From Candidatus Wolfebacteria bacterium (lineage in GTDB: Bacteria; Patescibacteriota; Minisyncoccia; Phycocordibacterales; EsbW-18): a DNA stretch of 35,232 nucleotides. The position numbers and the translations under genes were made by a program. Shown one piece after another: positions 29,229 through 35,232 of this stretch. The stretch spans positions 1-35,232 of the forward strand of contig JAKEFG010000017.1 in the NCBI GenBank assembly GCA_022616195.1, in the 5' to 3' direction. Within the stretch, counting starts at the first letter, position 1. Every line of letters starts with the position of its first letter. Under the pieces are notes generated by a model that was not told where the DNA came from, made no database searches, and was given only the letters and a program-made list of their open reading frames with translations.

Positions 29229-32111
29229 TTACTGGCACGACTCGCAGTCCGGATCATCCAGCTTGCAGAGTTTTGGTACACCGCCCAAGACTGCGGTTTC
29301 CGTCAGCGTCGTCACTGTTGCCCGTGCCTCCCCGCCTTCGGCGTAGACGACCTTCAGTGCCTCCTTAACGTGCGCGACTTCTTCCACCGCCTCCTGCGTC
29401 CGGCGTTCAAGATTGAGCTGCTTCTTGAGCGACACGGTGCTCTGCTCAACTGCCGTCGCGCCAAGGGTGCGGAGGTAGTAGGTTGTTTTGAGCCCCGACT
29501 GCCACACGTACATATAGATATCCGAGAGTTTGCTCCCGGAGGTGCCGGAATAGAAAATGTTGAGTGATTGGCTCTGATCAATCCACTTGGCGCGCTGTGC
29601 CGCGGCCTTCACCAGCCACATTGGGTCAATGGCGAACACCTCCTTGTGTTTATCTTTAATCCACTGCGGTATCGCGGAAATGTTTTGCAAACTCCCCTCC
29701 TGTCCTTTGATGAGCTCAAGCATCTCGTGGTTCCACAGCCCTTCCTTTTTCAGATCTTCAACCAGATACTGATTGACCACAATGAACGTGCCGCTGATGT
29801 TGGACTTCACGTAAATGTTCTTGTATATCGGCTCAATTGCCGGAAAACACCCGGCAATATTCGCAATTGTTGCCGTCGGGGCGATGGCTATGCAGTTTGA
29901 GTTGCGCATACCATAACGCCGCACCGATTCCCGAACCGGCCGCCAGTCGAAACGGCTTGAGCGGTCAACAAGCACCGGCTCGCCGCGTTCCTGCTCCAAA
30001 AGGTTCAGGGAATCAATTGGGAACAAGCCCTTGTCCCACTTTGATCCCGGATAGCTTTGATACGCTCCCCGTTCGCGAGCGAGTTGCGACGAGGCAAAGA
30101 TGGCCTGGTATGCAACAAGCTCCTGCATGTAATCTCCAAAGGCAACCGCTTCCTCCGAATCAAAAGACATGCCGAGCATGAAGAGCGCGTCCTGAAGACC
30201 CATGATGCCAAGCCCCACCGGACGGTGCCGCATGTTTGCCACGCGGGCTTCGGGAATGGGGTAGAAGTTTACGTCAATAACATTGTCAAGCATGCGCATT
30301 GCCGTTTGCACCGTCTCGGCGAGAAGCGCCTCATCAAGTTTGCCATCCCGCATATGACGCGCAATGTTCACCGACCCAAGGTTGCACACCGCCACCTCTT
30401 CGTCAGGCTTGGTATTGAGAATGATTTCGGTGCAGAGATTTGAGTTGTGTACGACACCAACATGATCCTGCGGACTACGAATGTTTGACGGGTCCTTAAA
30501 ATTTATCCACGGATGTCCCGTTTCAAAAAGCTGCGTGAGCATCTTTTTCCACAAATCACGCGCCTGAACCCGCTTCCAGAGTTTCATCTCCCCACGTTCC
30601 GCCTTATGCTCGTATTCCTCATACCGTTTCTCAAATGCTGAACCGTACAGCTCCGGCAAATCCGGCGTTTCGTCGGGAGAAAAAAGTGTCCACTCCGCGT
30701 TTTCACGGACACGCTCCATAAACACGTCGGGAATCCACGCGGCTGGATGAAGATCCGGCGTACGACGCCGTTCGTCACCAACGTTTTTGTTGAGTTCAAT
30801 AAAGTCCTCAAAGTCGATATGCCACGGCTCAAGATACACCGAGCACGCTCCCCTGCGGCGTCCGCTTCGGTTGATGCACACCACCGTAGAATCAAGGATT
30901 TTAAGGAATGGGATGACACCGTTGCTGCTGATATTTGTTGACTGTACGATCGCGTTGGTACCGCGCAGTTTTGTCCATGCCTGACCGACACCGCCGTCAA
31001 ATTTCGCCAAATGCGAGTAGTCGGAATATGCCTTGAAAATACTCTCCAGCGTGTCGTCAATGACGCCAAGATAACACGACGAAAGCTGATGGTGCGTCGT
31101 GCCTGCGTTCATCAGTGTCGGGGTGGCGGGAGTGTACCGGAGCGTAGAGATAAGATTATAGAAAGAAATTGCCCGTTCCTCCTTTCGGGACTCGCCAAAC
31201 GCAATCCCCATGGCAACCCGCATCCACATAAGCTGCGGGGTCTCAAGAAGAACGTGCTGGTGTGGGTTGCGTCTGTCGCGGGCGAAGTAGCGATCAAAGA
31301 GCGTCTGTGTCCCTAAGTAGCGCAGAAGGTTATCCCGTTCGGGCTCAAGCGCCGCAGCAAGCTTCTCCAAATCAAAACTAAGCATACGCTCGTCAAATAT
31401 TTTAAGCTCAACTCCTTTTCGTATATTTTTTATAAACGCAGTGCGATAACATTCCGAGAAGTCTTTTGTTTCGTCGTAATAACCGAGCGCATCACGATAC
31501 ACAACATTTTGCAACAACAGCCGAGATGCCACCGCCGCATACGCGGGATCGCGTTCAGTGAACGACCGCGCAACCAACACCAGCGCGTGCGCGATGTCCC
31601 GCGTCGTAATGCCGTCATACACTTCCGTATGCGTCTGTTCAATCAGTGCATCTACGTCAACAACGTCCTCGTACCCTTCGGCGGCACGCACGAATGACTT
31701 GCGGATTTTTTCAACCGCGAACAACTCCGTCCGTCCATCAAGCTTTTTTACCAACAGCTCGCGTCGTTCAATTTTTTCTTTTACTTCTTCTTGTTTCTGT
31801 TCGCGAACTTTTGCGTGCTGAAAACGATACACGATGTACGCTCGCGCAACGTCGTAGAAGCCCGTCTCCATAATCGCAATTTCAACCAAGTCCTGAATAT
31901 CCTCAACGCCCGGCACAACGTCATCAGCATTTGCGGCGATCATTCCCTCCACACTCCGCAATACTCGTTCAGTGATATGTCGAGCGTCTTCCTCGTGCGT
32001 ATCATTCGTCACCGCAAAAAACGCTTTCTTCACCGCCGTAGTAATCTTATCGGCGTCAAATGGGGCGAGTTCTCCGGTTCGTTTGCGAATGTTTGATGGT
32101 ACGACAGGCAT
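29229..32111 (-). CDS. nrdA: Ribonucleotide reductase large subunit (class I)
   Basis: 960 residues. It reduces ribonucleoside diphosphates to deoxyribonucleotides with NrdB. Two ATP-cone domains (about 6-100 and 116-205) precede the catalytic barrel, giving a longer protein than the E. coli form (761). Active-site Cys346 (SSCYLG) and Cys576 (AVCNLGSVN) form the redox pair; Cys560 in NLCTEI is the thiyl radical site, with Glu562. The radical-path Tyr pair is in TTYYLRT, and the C-terminal shuttle cysteines are CESCQ. Two ATP cones suggest allosteric control by dATP as in chlamydial NrdA. An approximately 110-bp gap with a hairpin separates it from nrdB. Confidence 0.97.
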   Translation of the reverse strand: MPVVPSNIRKRTGELAPFDADKITTAVKKAFFAVTNDTHEEDARHITERVLRSVEGMIAANADDVVPGVEDIQDLVEIAIMETGFYDVARAYIVYRFQHAKVREQKQEEVKEKIERRELLVKKLDGRTELFAVEKIRKSFVRAAEGYEDVVDVDALIEQTHTEVYDGITTRDIAHALVLVARSFTERDPAYAAVASRLLLQNVVYRDALGYYDETKDFSECYRTAFIKNIRKGVELKIFDERMLSFDLEKLAAALEPERDNLLRYLGTQTLFDRYFARDRRNPHQHVLLETPQLMWMRVAMGIAFGESRKEERAISFYNLISTLRYTPATPTLMNAGTTHHQLSSCYLGVIDDTLESIFKAYSDYSHLAKFDGGVGQAWTKLRGTNAIVQSTNISSNGVIPFLKILDSTVVCINRSGRRRGACSVYLEPWHIDFEDFIELNKNVGDERRRTPDLHPAAWIPDVFMERVRENAEWTLFSPDETPDLPELYGSAFEKRYEEYEHKAERGEMKLWKRVQARDLWKKMLTQLFETGHPWINFKDPSNIRSPQDHVGVVHNSNLCTEIILNTKPDEEVAVCNLGSVNIARHMRDGKLDEALLAETVQTAMRMLDNVIDVNFYPIPEARVANMRHRPVGLGIMGLQDALFMLGMSFDSEEAVAFGDYMQELVAYQAIFASSQLARERGAYQSYPGSKWDKGLFPIDSLNLLEQERGEPVLVDRSSRFDWRPVRESVRRYGMRNSNCIAIAPTATIANIAGCFPAIEPIYKNIYVKSNISGTFIVVNQYLVEDLKKEGLWNHEMLELIKGQEGSLQNISAIPQWIKDKHKEVFAIDPMWLVKAAAQRAKWIDQSQSLNIFYSGTSGSKLSDIYMYVWQSGLKTTYYLRTLGATAVEQSTVSLKKQLNLERRTQEAVEEVAHVKEALKVVYAEGGEARATVTTLTETAVLGGVPKLCKLDDPDCESCQ

Positions 32112-32150
32112 GTGCAGATGTGGAATAAAAAATTATGCGGACAACCGAGC

Positions 32151-32226
32151 GTCGTGCAGCCGAGGTGGTCCTGTCACCTTCCGAAAAAGAATGACCTTCG
32201 GGGTTCCCCCCTGAAGGCCCCACGAC
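32151..32226 (-). ncRNA. Candidate structured leader of nrdA
   Basis: On the minus strand GTCGTG (32226-32221) pairs with CACGAC (32156-32151), closing a three-way junction. One arm is CCTTC-GGGG with CCCC-GAAGG (32195-32217), the other AGGTG with CACCT (32163-32179). It starts about 115 nt upstream of the nrdA ATG. A near-perfect -10 TATACT (rc of 32232-32237) lies just outside, so the fold would be at the 5' end of the mRNA. No known riboswitch class is recognised. Confidence 0.45.
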
Positions 32227-32342
32227 TCAAAGTATACCTGACAACACCGGATACAAACGGTGTGGATAAAATCAAAGACACACTCGCACTGCTGTGTAAA
32301 GAAGGTGTGGGGAGCACCCCATGGAGATACCCGCGTTAAGCC

Positions 32343-32879
32343 CTATGACGGGAGATGGATTTCAGCGCGATCGCCAAACTTGACACGGTGCCCCTCTACA
32401 AATCCGACTGGAACCTCCAGCACATACTGTGCCGGGAGGAGCGGCTCAAAAATCGCGGGGTAACTCTCCGGTGTCGCGCCATGCACCACATACACTATCT
32501 CAACAGGTACCGCATCAATCCCATTAGTGCCCGCGGCTGCCTCCGGCACCCTGCCACTAACGGGACGTAGCCAGATGATGTCAATAGGAAACCGCATATC
32601 TTTCATCCAGAACCCGTAGGTGTCCTCACGCTCAAACACAAAAAGCATTCCCGTGCCGGACGCGAGCGACGCTCTCCCCGAAAGCCCTTGCGTACGAAGC
32701 GCTGAGGTGTCGGCAACTTCAACAACAACGCTCGTGTCGTCAAAACGCACCGTTGCGGCAGACGTCTCATCTACTTTCGGTTCAGGCGGCAGGGTAATTG
32801 GGTCCTCTTCGCGCCGTGCTCCAACGGCAAATAGCAACAGAGCGAGGATAACCAAAACGATGAGAGCGACACGCTTCAT
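32343..32879 (-). CDS. DUF192 family protein, secreted or membrane-anchored
   Basis: 178 residues from the ATG at 32879 (MKRVALIVLVILALLLFAVG), where a clean N-terminal hydrophobic segment begins; in-frame codons extend upstream through a repeat and are rejected. The DUF192 domain is about 55-178, with RTQGLSGRASLASGTGMLFVF and YGFWMKDMRFPIDIIWL. The family is a small beta-barrel, often secreted, of unknown function. It has no clear partner here. Confidence 0.88.
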   Translation of the reverse strand: MKRVALIVLVILALLLFAVGARREEDPITLPPEPKVDETSAATVRFDDTSVVVEVADTSALRTQGLSGRASLASGTGMLFVFEREDTYGFWMKDMRFPIDIIWLRPVSGRVPEAAAGTNGIDAVPVEIVYVVHGATPESYPAIFEPLLPAQYVLEVPVGFVEGHRVKFGDRAEIHLPS

Positions 32880-32895
32880 ACTGCGGTGTATTTTA

Positions 32896-32998
32896 AAAAT
32901 AGCTCGAACTGCATTCCCTCGCCGCGCAGAGCGCGGCTCGGGTGTGGCGGGGCAAAAATGAGCGGCTCCGCCGCGCACACTGACAATTTTAAGTTTTT
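32896..32998 (+). repeat. Intergenic repeat E, copy 2
   Basis: Matches 21456-21550 at both ends and at the CAAAAATGAGCGGCT core. It lies between the DUF192 gene start and the unknown gene at 33111. After it comes ATACAAATT and a GC-rich hairpin, similar to the tRNA-Trp trailer. Confidence 0.7.
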
Positions 32999-33061
32999 CT
33001 TTGGCGGAATACAAATTCGAGCGTGCGGAGCACGCACAAATGTTCTTTACAAAAAAGAAAG

Positions 33062-33090
33062 AGGGTGCCCGGCACTTGGCAGGACACCCT
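33062..33090 (-). terminator. Terminator of the 33111-33872 gene
   Basis: AGGGTGCC pairs with GGACACCCT (one bulged A). On the minus strand it is followed by CTTTCTTTTTTG. Confidence 0.75.
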
Positions 33091-33110
33091 CACGATTGGA
33101 GCGCATGACA

Positions 33111-33872
33111 TCACGCGACGAGGTGTGAGCGATACTCGTTGAGTTGCGTTCGCCACGTCTCGATGATCTTCGGTTGCGCCGGTTCCGGAATGAACAGCTC
33201 ATCGCCCGGTTGCTGATAGCGCGAATTCGGAGCTGGATTGAAAACTTCTCCGTTCCTGCCGAGCTCAGCGACCGTTTCGTTGCGAGCCGTGAACTCCGCG
33301 AAGAGATCAGCGAGTCGCCGAATCCCACCGAGACCGAGTTCGGTCCAAGTGACCACAGCAGTTCCATCGCTTGTGGCCAGTTCCTTGACGACAGCAGGAG
33401 CGTCGGTGTCCAGCTCGGCCAGTGCCTTGAACATCCTGAAGTTTGGGAGTTGATCTGCGGCCGAGACATACGATCCGTGCGCTTGCGGTACGAGCACAAC
33501 CCCGCGCTTCTGGAGGTTGATGCCGAAGCCGACAGAAAGCGTCACGCGAAGATCGAATCCGCGCTTCTCTCCCTCGCTGGGCTTGAAGTTCCAGTAGTTG
33601 CTCGGTAACCAGCCTGGGACTTTCTCCTGCGGATTCTCGTCCACGAGGGTGAAAATCTGATTCCTGCAGTCGGGGCGATCTTGCCGCTTGATGTTGCGTT
33701 CGGCGAGAGCCGCAAGCAACTTCTCGTCGAGCGTGTACTCCTTGATTGGCTCGGAGTAGGCTTTCGAAGCCCCTTCGTGGAGCCTCAACCCCTTGTGGGC
33801 CGCTGCTCTCCGAAGAAGATCGAGTAGCGTCAGGGCGTTCTCGCCCATTGTCAAAACTGTCGTTGCTTTCAT
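33111..33872 (-). CDS. Unknown 253-residue cytoplasmic protein
   Basis: Starts at an ATG with AGGAG 7 nt upstream and ends before a good terminator, so it is a complete single gene. There is no signal peptide or membrane helix. It is mixed alpha/beta: an N-terminal helical part (ENALTLLDLLRRAAAHKGL), a middle beta-rich part (DLRVTLSVGFGINLQKRGVVLVPQAHG), a helix-rich part (FRMFKALAELDTDAPAVVKEL), and a Pro-rich stretch with FNPAPNSRYQQPGDELF near the end. I do not recognise a family. A small palindrome CGATTCCTAATCG (33901-33913) lies upstream and could be a regulatory site. Confidence 0.75.
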   Translation of the reverse strand: MKATTVLTMGENALTLLDLLRRAAAHKGLRLHEGASKAYSEPIKEYTLDEKLLAALAERNIKRQDRPDCRNQIFTLVDENPQEKVPGWLPSNYWNFKPSEGEKRGFDLRVTLSVGFGINLQKRGVVLVPQAHGSYVSAADQLPNFRMFKALAELDTDAPAVVKELATSDGTAVVTWTELGLGGIRRLADLFAEFTARNETVAELGRNGEVFNPAPNSRYQQPGDELFIPEPAQPKIIETWRTQLNEYRSHLVA

Positions 33873-33945
33873 TGTAGTCTCCTATTCGGTTTTTTAGGTA
33901 CGATTCCTAATCGCACATTAGCAAAAATGGCTTAAAAAATCAAAC

Positions 33946-33977
33946 GAAAACAGAAGCCCTTTCGAGTTTCTGTTTTC
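33946..33977 (-). terminator. Terminator of the tRNA-Trp transcript
   Basis: GAAAACAGAA (33946-33955) pairs with TTCTGTTTTC (33968-33977), followed on the minus strand by GTTTGATTTTTT. The trailer from tRNA-Trp to this hairpin (33978-34103) resembles the tRNA-Phe trailer at 22213-22346. Confidence 0.75.
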
Positions 33978-34103
33978 AAAAAATCTTATGAAAAAATTTC
34001 TTTTGGCCTTATTGATAAAAGCATTTCTTTTTCGCCAAAAATCCCATACAAATTAGCCGCCGAGCGAAGCGAGGCGGACAACACGCATTTGCAATTTCCT
34101 TCC

Positions 34104-34177
34104 TGGCGGGCGATGAGGGAATCGAACCCCCGACCGCGGTTTTGGAGACCGCCGTTTTACCACTAAACTAATCGCCC
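34104..34177 (-). tRNA. tRNA-Trp (anticodon CCA)
   Basis: Cloverleaf with acceptor GGGCGAT/ATCGCCC, anticodon stem GCGGT/ACCGC and loop CTCCAAA, discriminator G73 as usual for Trp. CCA is encoded. Confidence 0.95.
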
Positions 34178-34306
34178 CTAACATGTATCGTATAACGCAA
34201 AACATATAACGCAAAGTTCCCCTTGTGTTACACGCCCCGTGTTCTATTCGTGTGAGCGACCCGCCTGCGCAGATGCTTCTGTGGGCAGGCATCCGTAGCA
34301 TCGCAT

Positions 34307-34327
34307 CGCCCCGCCAGTGGCGGGGCG
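34307..34327. terminator. Stem-loop after rpmG
   Basis: CGCCCCGCC pairs perfectly with GGCGGGGCG around AGT, 8 bp past the rpmG stop. Next to it (34261-34290) is another palindromic element with CCGCCTGCGCAG, of the kind found in valS. Confidence 0.6.
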
Positions 34328-34334
34328 AGTCACA

Positions 34335-34493
34335 TTATTTTTTCGCCTCCTTGTACACAACGTGCTTGCGCACCGTCGGATCGTACTTTTTGAGTTCAAT
34401 CTTTCGCTCAACGAGTTTTTTGTTCTTCCGCGTGTAGTACACATGCGGCGACTTGGTTGACTTGAGCTTGATGAGATTTTTTTGGGAAGCCAT
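34335..34493 (-). CDS. rpmG: Large ribosomal subunit protein bL33
   Basis: 52 residues, normal for L33. It reads [20 protein letters not shown], then [21 protein letters not shown], then [11 protein letters not shown], which matches the family pattern (K-L-x-S-T, Y-x-T-x-K-N, L-x-L-K-K-Y-D-P-x-x-[RK]-[KR]-H). It lacks the Cys pairs of the zinc-binding form. It lies downstream of tRNA-Tyr, on the opposite strand, and upstream of tRNA-Trp, so it may share a transcript with tRNA-Trp. Confidence 0.93.
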   Translation of the reverse strand: MASQKNLIKLKSTKSPHVYYTRKNKKLVERKIELKKYDPTVRKHVVYKEAKK

Positions 34494-34610
34494 GGTGTTT
34501 AGTTAGACGCTAGGCTTTAGGCGCTAGCAATTAGCCAATGGTAGCAGAAACAGATTTTGTTTTCAAGTTTCTTGATTTAGTGTGCAGGTGAGGTATTCTA
34601 TTCTCTAGTC

Positions 34611-34696
34611 GCGTCGGTGGCAGAGTGGTCAATTGCACTTGGCTGTAAACCAAGCGCCTTCGGGCTACGTAGGTTCGAATCCTACCCGGCGCACCA
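34611..34696 (+). tRNA. tRNA-Tyr (anticodon GTA)
   Basis: Class II tRNA with a long variable arm; acceptor GCGTCGG/CCGGCGC, anticodon loop CTGTAAA, T arm with GGTTCGAAT. CCA is encoded. The trailer AGAAAGGAAATTGCAA resembles that after tRNA-Trp. The 368 bp from here to the next gene hold this trailer and no other gene that I can support. Confidence 0.95.
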
Positions 34697-35064
34697 GAAA
34701 GGAAATTGCAAGTTTTGAAGGTTCGCCAAATGGAAAGGAAATTTTTGGTTTTGCTTCGCCGCATCAGTCTCCGAAAAGAGCAATCTTATTTAAAAATTTT
34801 TGTTTGCTCATATCTGCGCCTTTACGGCGACCGAGGTGTAGATAAATGGTTTCTACTTAATCAGGGGATGTCGGGGAGAGGCCCTAAATATTCTGTATGT
34901 AATGTGCCTTGTTCGTCTATACATCGACGGGGATGGCTTTCAAAAATCGTACTACTAGCCGCTTCGCATGCCGCGAATCCAGTCGTAAGGTTGTCTTTTT
35001 TACCCCTTCCATATTTAGGTTGTCCGCTACTATTAAAGCATGAGGAGAAAAATTCACTTCCCTT

Positions 35065-35232
35065 TCACGCCTTAATCACTGCTTTGGAGCTAAAAACGCC
35101 AATTTCAAAAGAAGACGGTTCAATCATTTCTACAAAATCGGCAACAGACGGGTCCTTGCCGAATTTCTCTATTGAGGCTTGCGAGTCGGCCAGTGTTTCC
35201 CAATGCACGACGATCACCCATGTGCCGTCCGC
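35065..35232 (-). CDS. ABM/dimeric alpha-beta barrel family protein, partial
   Basis: C-terminal 55 residues; the 5' end is outside the window. WVIVVHWETLADSQASIEKF and VADFVEMIEPSSFEIGVF resemble the antibiotic biosynthesis monooxygenase-like (ABM) ferredoxin-like fold, in which the W-x-[ST]-x-x-A-x-x-x-H region and a C-terminal strand form the barrel. Many members are small quinol monooxygenases or simple ligand-binding proteins. Confidence is moderate because the N-terminal half is missing. Confidence 0.6.
   Translation of the reverse strand, partial: ADGTWVIVVHWETLADSQASIEKFGKDPSVADFVEMIEPSSFEIGVFSSKAVIKA

Noticed and set aside
32244-32263. NrdR box upstream of nrdA
   Set aside because: The palindrome ACACCG-N8-CGGTGT has the wrong spacing and lacks the AT-rich centre of NrdR boxes, and there is only one.
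34917-35012. 31-codon minus-strand frame rich in Arg and Lys
   Set aside because: No ribosome-binding site and no similarity that I recognise; too short to support.

Overview
The window looks like chromosome from a Patescibacteria/CPR bacterium, most likely a parcubacterium. The evidence is a mix of small, streamlined housekeeping genes (valyl-tRNA synthetase without the usual C-terminal arm, LepA, MurJ, FtsB-like protein, L33, Hsp20), a type IV pilus operon with a minimal PilB, several secreted proteins of CPR type, many palindromic dispersed repeats, and weak Shine-Dalgarno sites at most genes. TGA is used as a stop (hicB, valS, prsW), so the standard bacterial code applies. No species can be named from the sequence alone.

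Layout. 1-11.5 kb is an accessory cell-surface region, almost all on the minus strand: the tail of an IS30-like transposase, an ArsR-like regulator followed by a sortase, a large sortase-substrate-like surface protein, a HicB/HicA pair, a small membrane protein, a matrixin-like metalloprotease, a peptidoglycan-binding acidic coiled-coil protein and two more secreted proteins. Its intergenic DNA is dense in hairpins, including a four-copy stem-loop family (4177, 7629, 11007, 11413) with paired base changes and a four-copy AT-rich palindrome (868, 1151, 1381, 11471). 11.5-17.8 kb is a type IV pilus/pseudopilus locus: major pilin, three or four minor (pseudo)pilins, PilC and PilB. The operon has a good sigma-70-type promoter upstream of pilB. 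One minor pilin is fused to a complete GIY-YIG nuclease domain and another to an LVIVD beta-propeller.

17.8-35.2 kb is mostly housekeeping: valS-prsW, hsp20, an unknown Cys/His-rich coiled-coil protein, tRNA-Phe, tRNA-Arg, tRNA-Gly, tRNA-Trp and tRNA-Tyr, a second GIY-YIG protein, an ftsB-like gene, lepA, murJ, the RNase P RNA gene rnpB (lengthened by palindromic repeats), nrdB and nrdA (a class Ic-like ribonucleotide reductase), a DUF192 lipoprotein-like protein, an unknown 253-residue protein, rpmG, and a partial ABM-like gene at the right edge.

How it fits together. The sortase probably anchors the neighbouring protein that ends in an APNTG-type signal, and the ArsR-like protein may control the sortase through palindromes that lie just upstream of both genes. 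The pilus genes form one tightly overlapping transcription unit. The most unusual items are the GIY-YIG/prepilin fusion bounded by a 28-bp inverted repeat, the covarying stem-loop family upstream of surface-protein genes, the repeat-loaded rnpB, and protein genes whose stop codon is the U8-A9-G10 of a following tRNA.
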